A DNA stretch of 55,794 nucleotides from Rubrivivax sp. GTDB taxonomy: Bacteria; Pseudomonadota; Gammaproteobacteria; Burkholderiales; Burkholderiaceae_C. The stretch is taken from NCBI GenBank assembly GCA_004210455.1, contig SEFA01000039.1, forward strand, positions 1 through 55,794, in the 5' to 3' direction. The notes under the pieces were generated by a model, which did no database searches, was not told the origin of the DNA, and was given only the letters and a program-made list of their open reading frames with translations. Below, in pieces: positions 26,180 to 34,514 of the stretch (position 1 is the first letter of the stretch; each line of letters opens with the position of its first letter). The translations under genes were made by a program, and so were the position numbers.

Positions 26180-26267
26180 GACGCCGGCAGCGCCGGTGCC
26201 CCTTTCCGCTCAATCTCCTCCTCGCCGCTCGGAATTCGCTCCAAGGGGCACCGGCGCCGCCGGCGTC
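26180..26267. repeat. Long inverted repeat between the regulator gene and modA
   Basis: Two 25-base arms (26180-26204 and 26243-26267) are complementary except at one position and enclose a 38-base loop. The arms are GC-rich and begin 11 bases after the regulator's stop. The structure could be a rho-independent-like transcript end or a dispersed REP/REPIN-type repeat. I saw no second copy in the window. Confidence 0.65.
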
Positions 26268-26290
26268 GAGACACCGAGGTGTTCGGGTCG

Positions 26291-26314
26291 CGCAATATCC
26301 TGGGATATATTGCG
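26291..26314. promoter_or_regulatory. Putative ModE operator before modA
   Basis: Perfect 8-bp arms CGCAATAT (26291-26298) and ATATTGCG (26307-26314) are separated by 8 bases. The AT-rich CGC/TATAT character resembles molybdate boxes bound by ModE. It lies 35 bases before the modA ATG, where repression is expected. Confidence 0.6.
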
Positions 26315-26349
26315 AGCCTCCCCTGTGTCCACCCTTCGAGGGACTCGCC

Positions 26350-27120
26350 ATGCGCTCGATTCGCCCCACCCTGATCGCCCGCCGCGCCGCCGCGCTGACC
26401 CTCGCACTGTTGGCCACGGGCCTCGCGCACGCCGCCGACGTGACCGTCTCCGCCGCCGCCAGCCTGACCAACGCGTTCAAGGAACTGGCCCCGGCCTTCG
26501 AAGCAGCCCATCCCGGGACCAAGGTGCAATTCAACTTCGCTGCTTCGGACGCGCTGCTCGCACAGATCGCCAAGGGCGCTCCGGTCGACGTCTTCGCATC
26601 CGCCGACCAGGAAACCATGGACAAGGCCCAGCAGCAGAGACTGCTGGTCGACGGCTCGCGTCGCAACTTCGTCAGCAACGCGCTGGTCGTGATCACGCCG
26701 GCAGAGAACGGCGTGACGCTGAAGTCGCTGGCCGAGCTGCAGCAGCCCACCGTCAAGCGCATCGCCATCGGCAAGCCGGAAGGCGTGCCCGCCGGCCGCT
26801 ACGCGAAGGCCGCGCTGGAGAAAACCAACCTGTGGACCGCCCTCGAACCCAAGGCCGTCTTCGCGCAGAACGTGCGCCAGGCGCTGGACTACGTCGCGCG
26901 CGGCGAGACCGAGGCCGGTTTCGTCTACGCGACCGACGCCTTCGTGATGAAGGACAAGGTCCGCATCCTGTTCAGCGTGCCGACCGAAACGCCGATCTCG
27001 TATCCCATCGCCGTCACCAACGGCGGCACGAACGCCGACGGCGGCAAGCAGTTCCTGGACTTCGTCGCCTCGGCCGCTGGTCAGGCGGTGCTGGCCAAAT
27101 ACGGCTTCCAGAAGCCTTGA
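26350..27120 (+). CDS. modA: Molybdate ABC transporter substrate-binding protein
   Basis: The 256-residue periplasmic protein has a signal peptide ending AHAAD (cleavage near residue 29), followed by the ModA pattern VTVSAAASLTNAFKEL and PVDVFASADQETMDKA. The conserved C-terminal YPIAVTNGG completes the molybdate or tungstate site. It delivers oxyanion to ModB. It is first in the mod operon, 35 bases downstream of the putative ModE operator. Confidence 0.93.
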   Translation: MRSIRPTLIARRAAALTLALLATGLAHAADVTVSAAASLTNAFKELAPAFEAAHPGTKVQFNFAASDALLAQIAKGAPVDVFASADQETMDKAQQQRLLVDGSRRNFVSNALVVITPAENGVTLKSLAELQQPTVKRIAIGKPEGVPAGRYAKAALEKTNLWTALEPKAVFAQNVRQALDYVARGETEAGFVYATDAFVMKDKVRILFSVPTETPISYPIAVTNGGTNADGGKQFLDFVASAAGQAVLAKYGFQKP

Positions 27121-27192
27121 TGGCTGTCCGTGTTGCCCGTCCAGCGGCTGACGGTCGCCTGAACTTCGACCGCGACTGAGCGACGACGCCGC

Positions 27193-27861
27193 ATGGAATC
27201 CGCCTGGATCGCGCTCGCGCTGTCGCTGAAGGTCGCCGGCTGGGCGACAGCGCTCAACCTGGTGCTCGGTGTCGCCGCCGGCTTCGCGCTCGCGCGGCTG
27301 CGCTTCCCGGGCCGAGAGCTGCTCGACGCCGTGCTGACGCTGCCGATGGTGCTGCCGCCGACGGTGCTCGGCTATTACCTGCTGGTCGTCATCGGCAAGC
27401 GCGGCTGGTTGGGCGCCTGGCTGTGGGACACCTTCGGCGTCAATCTGATCTTCACCTGGCAGGGCGCGGTGATCGCCGCGACCATCGTGGCCTTCCCGTT
27501 GGTCATGAAGTCCGCGCGCGCCGCGTTCGAGGGCGTCGATCCGCAGCTGGAGCGCGCCGGTCGGGTGCTGGGACTCAACGAATGGGCGCTGTTCTTCCGC
27601 GTGACGCTGCCGATGGCCTGGCGCGGCGTGCTGGCGGGCGTGCTGCTGGCCTTCGCCCGCGCGCTGGGCGAGTTCGGCGCGACCTTGATGGTCGCCGGCA
27701 GCATCCCGGGCAAGACCCAGACGCTGTCGGTCGCCGTCTACGAGGCGGTGCAGGCCGGTCAGGACGACACGGCCAACCTGCTGGTGCTGATCGTGTCGCT
27801 GACCTGCATCGTGGTGCTGCTGACCGCCGGCCGGCTGGCCGGACCGAGGAGCACGGCATGA
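27193..27861 (+). CDS. modB: Molybdate ABC transporter permease
   Basis: The 222-residue inner-membrane protein has about five helices and the EAA-type loop VDPQLERAGRVLGLNEWALFFRVTLPMAWRG (residues about 115-145; position only). The GEFGATLMVAGSIPGKTQT stretch is diagnostic of ModB. It pairs with modC; the stop codon overlaps the modC ATG (ATGA). A 72-base gap separates it from modA. Confidence 0.93.
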   Translation: MESAWIALALSLKVAGWATALNLVLGVAAGFALARLRFPGRELLDAVLTLPMVLPPTVLGYYLLVVIGKRGWLGAWLWDTFGVNLIFTWQGAVIAATIVAFPLVMKSARAAFEGVDPQLERAGRVLGLNEWALFFRVTLPMAWRGVLAGVLLAFARALGEFGATLMVAGSIPGKTQTLSVAVYEAVQAGQDDTANLLVLIVSLTCIVVLLTAGRLAGPRSTA

Positions 27862-28541
27862 GCTTCGAGGTCCGCATCCGCAAGCAGGTCGAGGGCGGCG
27901 GTCGTCGTTTCGAGCTCGACGTCGCCTTCAGCACCGACGCGCGCCGCACGGTGATCTACGGCCCGTCAGGCGCCGGCAAGAGCTTGACGCTGCAGGCGAT
28001 CGCCGGGTTGCTGAAACCCGACGAGGGCACGATCTACGTCGACGGCCATCCGGTCTTCGACAGCGGGTCGCGCATCGACGTGCCCGCCCGCGAGCGGCGT
28101 CTCGGCTACCTCTTCCAGGACTACGCGCTGTTTCCGCAGCTGACGGTGCGGCAGAACATCGCCTTCGCGCTGAAGCGCGGATGGCTGAATCCGTCGCGCC
28201 ATGAGGGCGGCGAGGCGGTCGACCGCTGGATCCAGGCTTTCGAGCTGGAACGCGTGGCGCAGCAGCGGCCGCACCAGCTGTCCGGCGGCCAGCGCCAGCG
28301 CACTGCGCTGGCCCGCGCGCTGGTGAACGAGCCGCGCGCGCTGCTGCTCGACGAGCCGTTCTCCGCGCTGGATCCGGAGCTGCGCGGCCGCATGCGGACG
28401 GAACTCGACACGCTGCTGGAGCGCATCGGCATGCCGATGCTGATGATCACGCACGACCCCGAGGACCTGGCGCGCTTCGGCGACCACCGCGTCATGCTGC
28501 GCGACGGCAGGGTGCGAGACGCCGAGCCGGAAAGATCCTGA
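27858..28541 (+). CDS. modC: Molybdate ABC transporter ATPase, short form
   Basis: The 227-residue ATPase has Walker A GPSGAGKS (35-42), signature LSGGQRQRTALARAL, Walker B LLLDEPFSALDP and the switch His in MITHDPEDL. It is much shorter than the roughly 350-residue E. coli ModC because the C-terminal MOP/TOBE regulatory domain is missing. Together with the one-domain ModE-like regulator, this leaves no visible molybdate sensor in the locus. The start overlaps the modB stop. Confidence 0.9.
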   Translation: MSFEVRIRKQVEGGGRRFELDVAFSTDARRTVIYGPSGAGKSLTLQAIAGLLKPDEGTIYVDGHPVFDSGSRIDVPARERRLGYLFQDYALFPQLTVRQNIAFALKRGWLNPSRHEGGEAVDRWIQAFELERVAQQRPHQLSGGQRQRTALARALVNEPRALLLDEPFSALDPELRGRMRTELDTLLERIGMPMLMITHDPEDLARFGDHRVMLRDGRVRDAEPERS

Positions 28542-28592
28542 CAGCGGTTGTCGCCCGGACCCTGAGAATCAGGCGTCATGGAGGGCGACGAC

Positions 28593-30743
28593 ATGCAGCA
28601 GTCGGAGACGGAAGGGGTCAGTCATTGCGACCTCGTCATGAAGGGCGGCGTCACCAGCGGGGTGATCTATCCGCGGCTGGTGGCCGGGCTCTCCGATCGC
28701 TACCGGTTCAAGAACATCGGCGGGACGTCGGCGGGCGCGATCGCCGCCGGGGCGAGCGCCGCGGCGGAACTCGGCCGCCAGCGCGGCCATGCCGGCGCGT
28801 TCGAACGCCTGGCCCGACTGCCGGAGGAGCTCGGAGACACACTGCCGGGCGCAAGACCTGGCACCGGCCGCAGCCGACTATTGACTCTCTTCCAGCCGGT
28901 CCCGGCGCTGCGACGCCATTTCGAGGTCCTGACGCGGGCGCTCGGCAAACCGGCGGGTGCGGCGGCGGCATCGGTCCTCGGCGGGATGGTGGCGATGCAC
29001 GGTGCCGCGGCCTTGGCGATCACCGGCGTCGGCGTGGCGCTGCTGGTGCCGTACTTCCGACTGCTCGCCTCCGATGCGACTACCGGACCGTGGCAGAAGC
29101 TGCTCGCGGTCATGGGGCTGGCGATCATCGTTGCGCTGGTGACAGCGGCGCTGGTCGGGACGGTGCTGGCGCTCTTCACCCGCAGCCTGCTGCGCGGGCT
29201 CAAGGACAACGGCTACGGGCTGTGCAGCGGTCTGACGCAACCGGAGCAGGGCGGAGCTGGTCGGTCTGGAAAGCCTGGCGGGTCAGGCGGGCCGGGCGGA
29301 TCAGGCGAATCAGGCGGATCAGGCGCGTCGGGTGCGTCGGGTGCGTCGGGTGCGTCGGGTGAGCAGACCGCGCTCACCGACTGGCTCCACGTCTACTTCA
29401 ACGAACTCGCGGGGAAGAGCGTCGACGGGCCGCCGCTGAGCTTCGGTGATCTGTGGGGACCGGACCCGGCGACGCGCCGGATCAACCTGGAGGTGATCAC
29501 CAGCGCGGTCAGCCAGCAGATGGTCTACAGCATCCCGTTCCGACCCGGGACACCGATGTTCTATTACGACCCGCTGGAATGGTCACGGCTGTTTCCGCAG
29601 GCGGTGATGGCGGCTCTGGCGGCGCCTTTCAGCGGCGGCCACGACGGTCCGGTGATCGAGAGCGCCCAGGGTCGCGAACTGCGTCCCCTGCCGCGCCACG
29701 GCGACCTGCCCGTGGTGGTGGCGATCCGCATGAGCCTGAGCTTCCCGCTGCTGCTGTCGGCGGTGCCGCTGTATGCGGTGGACTGGTCGCGCACGGCCAA
29801 CCAGCGCACGCAGACGGCCGTCCGCGCCGCGGCGACAGCCGAGGAGCGCCGCCGCCTGCGCCTGCGGGCGACGCGGATCTGGTTCTCCGACGGTGGCATC
29901 GGCAGCAACATGCCGCTGCATCTGTTCGACGCGATGCTGCCGCAGCATCCCACCTTCGCGGTGAATCTGAAACGGCCGCATCCGGATCACGTTATCCGAC
30001 CCGAGGATCCGGGCAACGACGGCGGACGGATCTATCTGGCCGAAGACGATCGCGGCGGTCGCCTGCGCTACTGGCCGGAACCCGATCTGGTCGACGACTG
30101 GGAGCGGCAGGCGCCGGGTGCACGGGAGAAGGCGCCGCTGGCGGGGCTGGCCGGGTTCCTGTGGAGCATCGTGGGCACGATGCAGAACTGGCGAGACGAG
30201 ATCCTGTTCCCGACACCGGGCTTCCGCGACCGCATCGTCCAGATCAGCCAGAAGCCTGACGAGGGCGGGCTGAACCTGACGATGCCCGCCGGCACGATCG
30301 TCGCGCTGGCGGAGGCCGGCGGGATGGCGGCGCAACGCCTGATCGCGCGCTTCCATCCGGCGGGGGCCGAAGGCGGCGCGGGCTGGGACAGCCACCGGCG
30401 CGCACGGCTGACGACCTTCCTCGGCGTGATGCAGCCGGCGACGGTCGGGCTGGCGTCGGCAATGGGGATGGCGATGGGGACAGCGATGGGGACGGCGGCA
30501 AGGACTGGCGCCGGCCGCGGTGGGAGAACGGACGCGCGAACGCCGGCCGATTGGCTGGTGCTGCTCGACACCGATGCGCGCTACCAGCGTTCCTCGGGGC
30601 TGCGGGCCGAGGCGGCGCGTTTCCTCACCGGTCTGGACGAACTGGGCGCCGCCACCCCGCGCAAGCTGTCAGGGCAGGCACGCACGCTGGATGTGGGCTC
30701 GCTCAAGCCGATCCCTCAAGTGCGGTTGACGCCGCGGATCTGA
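28593..30743 (+). CDS. Large patatin-like phospholipase
   Basis: The 716-residue protein is a patatin-like lipid acyl hydrolase. The oxyanion segment is GGVTSG (18-23), the nucleophile is Ser46 in GTSAG (44-48), and the catalytic Asp433 lies in SDGGIGSN. Two hydrophobic helices (about residues 125-150 and 165-190) suggest membrane attachment. A glycine/serine-rich repeat tract (about residues 231-257) is encoded by nine 9-bp units. GGAGG eight bases before ATG 28593 favours that start; ATG 28578 is possible. A second low-complexity Met-Gly-Ala tract is encoded near 30461-30500. The substrate is unknown. Confidence 0.82.
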   Translation: MQQSETEGVSHCDLVMKGGVTSGVIYPRLVAGLSDRYRFKNIGGTSAGAIAAGASAAAELGRQRGHAGAFERLARLPEELGDTLPGARPGTGRSRLLTLFQPVPALRRHFEVLTRALGKPAGAAAASVLGGMVAMHGAAALAITGVGVALLVPYFRLLASDATTGPWQKLLAVMGLAIIVALVTAALVGTVLALFTRSLLRGLKDNGYGLCSGLTQPEQGGAGRSGKPGGSGGPGGSGESGGSGASGASGASGASGEQTALTDWLHVYFNELAGKSVDGPPLSFGDLWGPDPATRRINLEVITSAVSQQMVYSIPFRPGTPMFYYDPLEWSRLFPQAVMAALAAPFSGGHDGPVIESAQGRELRPLPRHGDLPVVVAIRMSLSFPLLLSAVPLYAVDWSRTANQRTQTAVRAAATAEERRRLRLRATRIWFSDGGIGSNMPLHLFDAMLPQHPTFAVNLKRPHPDHVIRPEDPGNDGGRIYLAEDDRGGRLRYWPEPDLVDDWERQAPGAREKAPLAGLAGFLWSIVGTMQNWRDEILFPTPGFRDRIVQISQKPDEGGLNLTMPAGTIVALAEAGGMAAQRLIARFHPAGAEGGAGWDSHRRARLTTFLGVMQPATVGLASAMGMAMGTAMGTAARTGAGRGGRTDARTPADWLVLLDTDARYQRSSGLRAEAARFLTGLDELGAATPRKLSGQARTLDVGSLKPIPQVRLTPRI
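29283..29363 (+). repeat. Nine-unit 9-bp tandem repeat inside the patatin gene
   Basis: Consecutive 9-base units run TCAGGCGGG and variants, then four copies of TCGGGTG(C/A)G. They stay in frame and encode Gly-Ser-Gly, Glu-Ser-Gly and Ala-Ser-Gly triplets. Unit number could vary between strains without breaking the frame. Confidence 0.85.
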
Positions 30744-30811
30744 CGATCGCCCACCTCTGGTGCTCGAGGGCGAAGCGGCTCTTCGGCGATCGCGGTGTTC
30801 AGGTGGATTGA

Positions 30812-31837
30812 TCAGGTTGACCTGAGGTGGCCGGCGCCGCCCGGTCCGCTCGGGCGGTCGGTGGCGGAACGGCCGGCGAGGATCTCGGCCTCGCGCTCCG
30901 GCGCCAGCGTGGCGACGAGCTTGCTGGCGTCCCAGTCCGGTTCACGCGGGGTTATTGCCCAGGCGAGCGTGTCGGCCGCCGTTTCCTGGACAGCTCGGGT
31001 CGTGAGGCCCGCTGCCGTCGCGCGGGAGGCGTCGCCGAGCAGCATGCCTCCGATCGCCGGATCCTCTTCGGGCAGCCAGAGAGGCAGCCCGGTCCACGGC
31101 GCCACGCCGAGCACAAGCAGCATGGCGTCCGGCTTCCAGCTGAAGCGGGCGTCGCTGCCCGGTACGGCCTGCACGCAGGCGTCCAGCAATTCCTTCATGG
31201 GTAGACGAGGGCCGACGGCGTTGAACGTGCCGGTCGTGCGCGACTCCGCAAGCGTCACGCAGAACGCGGCGAGGTCGCGCACATCGATGACCTGGACAGG
31301 CCGCTCCGGCCGTCCGGGGGCGAGGATCTCGCCGCCGCGGGCGACGCGTGCCGGCCAATAGGTGAATCGACCCGTCGGGTCATGCGGTCCGACGATCAAT
31401 CCGGGCCTCACGATCGCATGCCGGCCGGGCAGGGTGCGGGCGAGCGCCTCTTCAGCCCGGGCTTTCAATGGCCCGTAACCTTCGTTGCCTTCAGCGAGCG
31501 GCGTCGATTCGTCGAAGACACGATGCGGTGGGAACACGCCGTACGCCGAGATCGAGGACACGAGCACCACATGCGGCGACCCCGTGTCGAGCGCGGCGAC
31601 GGTGCGTTCGACCTGCGCGGGGTTGAACGCGCTGCAATCGATGACCGCATCGAACGCACGACCGCGCAGCGCGCTCATGTCGCCGTCGCGATCACCGATG
31701 AAGCGTTCGACCTCGGGGAACAGACCCGGGCCGTGCCGCCCGCGATTCAGCATCGAGACCGTGTGACCGCGCGCCAGCGCGGCATCGATGACGTGGCGAC
31801 CGAGGAAGACGGTACCGCCGAGGATGAGGAGGCGCAT
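30812..31837 (-). CDS. NAD-dependent epimerase/dehydratase family protein
   Basis: The 341-residue extended SDR starts MRLLILGGTVFLGRHV, where GGTVFLG is the Rossmann dinucleotide-binding loop. It carries Ser in the VLVSSISAYG motif, where Tyr of YxxxK is replaced by the Tyr in GYGPLKA (Tyr, then Lys four residues on). It probably acts on a nucleotide sugar or related substrate. The upstream extension to 31900 lacks motifs, so ATG 31837 is used. It is convergent with the patatin gene and lies just downstream of the tRNA terminator. Confidence 0.8.
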   Translation of the reverse strand: MRLLILGGTVFLGRHVIDAALARGHTVSMLNRGRHGPGLFPEVERFIGDRDGDMSALRGRAFDAVIDCSAFNPAQVERTVAALDTGSPHVVLVSSISAYGVFPPHRVFDESTPLAEGNEGYGPLKARAEEALARTLPGRHAIVRPGLIVGPHDPTGRFTYWPARVARGGEILAPGRPERPVQVIDVRDLAAFCVTLAESRTTGTFNAVGPRLPMKELLDACVQAVPGSDARFSWKPDAMLLVLGVAPWTGLPLWLPEEDPAIGGMLLGDASRATAAGLTTRAVQETAADTLAWAITPREPDWDASKLVATLAPEREAEILAGRSATDRPSGPGGAGHLRST

Positions 31838-31885
31838 GGCGCGATTCTGACCGCTGACCCAGCGCCATGCCGGGTCGGAATGAAA

Positions 31886-31919
31886 GAAGCCGGTTGCCAC
31901 TCTCGTGACAACCGGCTTC
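31886..31919 (-). terminator. Rho-independent terminator of tRNA-Arg
   Basis: On the minus strand a 15-bp stem with one G-U pair and a GAGA tetraloop is followed by TTTCA. It ends 10 bases downstream of the tRNA 3' end (31929) and before the epimerase gene. Confidence 0.75.
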
Positions 31920-31928
31920 TCGTAATTC

Positions 31929-32003
31929 TGGTGCGACCGGCAAGAATCGAACTTGCGACTAAGCCTTCGGAGGGCCCAATGATATCCACTTCACCACGGT
32001 CGC
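31929..32003 (-). tRNA. tRNA-Arg (anticodon CCG)
   Basis: The 75-base cloverleaf folds completely: acceptor stem GCGACCG with CGGTCGC, D stem GTGA with TCAT, anticodon stem GGGCC with GGCTT, T stem GCAAG with CTTGC around TTCGATT, and encoded CCA. The anticodon loop CTCCGAA gives CCG, reading CGG arginine codons. A terminator hairpin follows at 31886-31919. Confidence 0.93.
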
Positions 32004-32017
32004 CGCGGGAAGCGGGC

Positions 32018-32023
32018 ATTCTA
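32018..32023 (-). promoter_or_regulatory. Candidate -10 element of the tRNA gene
   Basis: On the minus strand TAGAAT lies 14 bases before the tRNA 5' end, a suitable place for a -10 hexamer. No good -35 is seen at 16-18 bases; a perfect TTGACA farther upstream is too distant. Confidence 0.35.
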
Positions 32024-32223
32024 GCCTCGTTCTGAGGCTCCCCGAGCCAAGCACACGCATCCTGTCAAAACGGCACCACCGCGAACACCTGCGCGACCCT
32101 CGCGCAACACCTGCCCCACAGACGTGCCGACCTTGACGAAAGCCCCAGGGTGGGGCGACAGGGGGCTGGCTATACTGCCCTCGCTTCTGCTGTATCCGAT
32201 TCGATTCGATCCACGAGGAATTC

Positions 32224-32832
32224 ATGAGCGGAACCCAGGACCACGCCAACGCCCAGGACACGCACGCCGAAGGACACGACGCCCACGAGGGCCCGATCAA
32301 GACCCCCAAGCAACTGATCGTTGCCGTCTTCTTCGCCTTCGTCATTCCGATCGTGATCATCGTGATGCTCGCGAACTACGTGTCCAGCGAGATCAAGCCC
32401 GGCGCCGGGGGCTCCGGCCTCGAGGCCGAGGCCGTCGCCGCCCGCATCCAGCCCGTGGGCTCGATCGAGCTCAAGGACCTGAGCAACCCCGCCGCCATGA
32501 AGTCCGGCGAACAGGTCTTCCAGGCCCAGTGCTCGGCCTGCCACGCCACCGGCGCGGCCGGCGCGCCCAAGCTCGGCGACCATGACGCCTGGGGCCCGCG
32601 CCTGAAGTCCGGCTTCGACACCCTCGTGCACTCCGCCCTCAAGGGCAAGGGCAACATGGGCCCGCAAGGCGGCGGCGACTTCAGCGACTTCGAGATCTCC
32701 CGCGCCGTCGTCTACATGGCCAACCAGGGCGGCGCCAAGTTCGACGACCCCAAGCTCCCCGCCGCGGCCGCCTCGGGCGCCGATGCAGGCGCTTCGGCAC
32801 CTGCCGCGCCCGCCTCCGGCGCCTCGCAGTAA
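32224..32832 (+). CDS. Membrane-anchored c-type cytochrome (c5-like)
   Basis: The 202-residue protein has a His/Asp-rich N-terminal cytoplasmic tail. One membrane helix (about residues 30-50) follows, then a periplasmic class I cytochrome domain with a single haem site CSACH and an axial Met in the GNMGPQGGG region. It probably carries electrons in the respiratory chain. The Ala/Ser/Pro tail is disordered. GAGGAA three bases before ATTC-ATG gives a strong start. A TATACT -10-like hexamer lies at 32171-32176. The gene ends at the terminator at 32869-32894. Confidence 0.9.
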   Translation: MSGTQDHANAQDTHAEGHDAHEGPIKTPKQLIVAVFFAFVIPIVIIVMLANYVSSEIKPGAGGSGLEAEAVAARIQPVGSIELKDLSNPAAMKSGEQVFQAQCSACHATGAAGAPKLGDHDAWGPRLKSGFDTLVHSALKGKGNMGPQGGGDFSDFEISRAVVYMANQGGAKFDDPKLPAAAASGADAGASAPAAPASGASQ

Positions 32833-32868
32833 GCAGCCGCCGAACGAGCCGCGCGCTCCGGAGACACG

Positions 32869-32894
32869 AAAGCCGACCCCTGGGTCGGCTTTTT
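32869..32894. terminator. Terminator between cytochrome and minus-strand cluster
   Basis: A 10-bp GC-rich stem (AAAGCCGACC with GGTCGGCTTT) and 4-base loop are followed by a T-run on the plus strand. A run of A before the stem makes it usable in both directions, ending the cytochrome transcript and the minus-strand cluster. Confidence 0.88.
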
Positions 32895-32929
32895 CATGGG
32901 GATCGGCGGACCGGGCCGCCTCGCCAGGG

Positions 32930-33469
32930 TCAGGCCTTGCCCAGCTTCCCCCTCGAGTCGTCAGGCGCCAGCACCACCCCGTGACGGGCGATGAGCTCGG
33001 CATGTGTGGCGTTCGACATCGCCCACTGGCCGGCTTCGAGCGCATCCGCCGCCGGGCCCATGTCCTGCGTATGGACCAGGCCCAGGCCCAGATCGGTTTC
33101 CAGGAACAGCCGGTCCTGCTCGTCCAGCACGGCGACGGTAACCTGGGCCTCGCGCCCGGTGTGGCTCAGGACTCGGCCGTCGGGTTGCAGCCGCCAGATC
33201 CACGGCGCGACCTCCAGCTGCACGTAGACCCGTTGCGGCCCGTTCTGGAAGAACCAGGCGCCCTGGTTGTCCGAGGCGTAATTGCGCTCGATGAAGCCGA
33301 TCAGCTTGTCATGCACGATGCGGCTGCCCTTGACCGTCGGGAACGGTCCGGCCGCCTGGATGCGCTCGTCGCGCATGTACCAGTCGCCGCGCGCGTCCAG
33401 CGCCAGCCAGCCGTAGCAGTGCGGCACGTTGGGCCACTTCTTCAGTGCCGCTTCGACGATGGCATCCAT
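32930..33469 (-). CDS. Conserved hypothetical protein of Burkholderiales
   Basis: The 179-residue protein begins MDAIVEAALKKWPNVPHCYGWLALDARGDW and has no signal peptide, membrane helix or catalytic motif that I recognise. From memory it may match the DUF2946-named family, but this is not verified. It is last in a minus-strand run and starts 20 bases after the YheT hydrolase stop, so it is probably in the same transcript. The conserved WPNVPHCYGW segment suggests a specific fold. Function is unknown. Confidence 0.7.
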   Translation of the reverse strand: MDAIVEAALKKWPNVPHCYGWLALDARGDWYMRDERIQAAGPFPTVKGSRIVHDKLIGFIERNYASDNQGAWFFQNGPQRVYVQLEVAPWIWRLQPDGRVLSHTGREAQVTVAVLDEQDRLFLETDLGLGLVHTQDMGPAADALEAGQWAMSNATHAELIARHGVVLAPDDSRGKLGKA

Positions 33470-33489
33470 GCGGGTCCTTTCCGTGCGGC

Positions 33490-34503
33490 TCAGAGCCGCG
33501 TCGCCAGCCAGTCGGTCACGCGCTCCGGCATCGTGCGCACGTGGCCGGGCGGCCGGCCCGACGGGAAACCGACATGCCCGCCCTCGCGCGGCTGCCACAG
33601 CGTCACATGGGCGCCGACATGGCTCTGCTCCGGCAGGCTGTGTGCCGGCACGAACGGATCGTTGCGCGCGTTCAGCACCAGCGCCGGGATGCGGATCCGC
33701 GCCAGGTGCGGCTTGGCCGACGCGCGCAGCCAGTAATCGTCCACGTCCCGGAAACCGTGCACCGGCCCGGTGAAGATGTTGTCGAACTCGTAGAGGTTGC
33801 GCACGCGCCGCATCCGCTCGGCGTCGAACAGCCCGGGATGCTGCTTCAGCTTGTTCATCGCCTTGGGCATCATGGTCCGCAGGAACATCCGCGTGTAGAC
33901 CAGCTTGTTGAAGCCCTTGCCGATCGCGTGGCCGGCCGCCGTCAGGTCGATCGGCGAGCAGACCGAGCAGACGGCCTGCACCGTCGATGCCGCGGTCTCG
34001 CCGGCCTCCTGCGCCCAGCGCAGCAACGCGTTGCCGCCCAGCGAGATGCCGACGGCGACCATCGGGCCGCGGTGCGAGGCGCGCAGCTGCTCCAGCATCC
34101 AGCCGATTTCGAGGTAGTCGCCCGAGTGATACGCCCGCGGCGCGAGGTTGAGCTCGCCCGAGCATCCCCGGAAGTACGGCATCGCGAAGGCCCAGCCCCG
34201 TTGCTGCGCGACGGCGGCGAAGGCCTGCACGTACTGGCTGTCCACCGAGCCTTCGAGCCCGTGGAAGAGCACAAGCAGCGGACGCTCGGCGGGCGCTGTC
34301 GTGGGAGCCTGGGCGTTCAACGCGCTCGTCGAGGCGGAGGCGGGATCGACCAGGTGCTCGACGTCGACGAAGTCGCCGTCCGGCGTCTGCCAGCGCTCGC
34401 GGCGGAACTTCGGCGGAGGGCCTTCGTAGCGCCGCGAGAACAGCACGGGCCAGATCGTCTGGGCATGGCCTCCGGGCAACCAGGGAGGTGCCTGGTACTG
34501 CAT
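33490..34503 (-). CDS. YheT-family alpha/beta hydrolase
   Basis: The 337-residue hydrolase has an oxyanion segment HGLEGS near residue 80, the nucleophile Ser in GISLGG, an Asp in LNARNDPF and a late His in EGGHVGF. These match the YheT/ABHD1-3 branch. It is cytosolic or membrane-associated, probably with a lipid or ester substrate. The start is ATG 34503, 11 bases after the preceding gene's stop. Confidence 0.88.
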   Translation of the reverse strand: MQYQAPPWLPGGHAQTIWPVLFSRRYEGPPPKFRRERWQTPDGDFVDVEHLVDPASASTSALNAQAPTTAPAERPLLVLFHGLEGSVDSQYVQAFAAVAQQRGWAFAMPYFRGCSGELNLAPRAYHSGDYLEIGWMLEQLRASHRGPMVAVGISLGGNALLRWAQEAGETAASTVQAVCSVCSPIDLTAAGHAIGKGFNKLVYTRMFLRTMMPKAMNKLKQHPGLFDAERMRRVRNLYEFDNIFTGPVHGFRDVDDYWLRASAKPHLARIRIPALVLNARNDPFVPAHSLPEQSHVGAHVTLWQPREGGHVGFPSGRPPGHVRTMPERVTDWLATRL

Positions 34504-34514
34504 GGACAACCCTC

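Noticed and set aside
30744-30792. 8-bp inverted repeat CGATCGCC/GGCGATCG between the patatin and epimerase genes
   Set aside because: The arms are 33 bases apart and no U-run follows; it may be chance in GC-rich sequence. It was not listed as a terminator.
32063-32068. A perfect TTGACA on the minus strand upstream of the tRNA gene
   Set aside because: It is 39 bases from the TAGAAT hexamer, far outside the 16-18 base spacing of a promoter.
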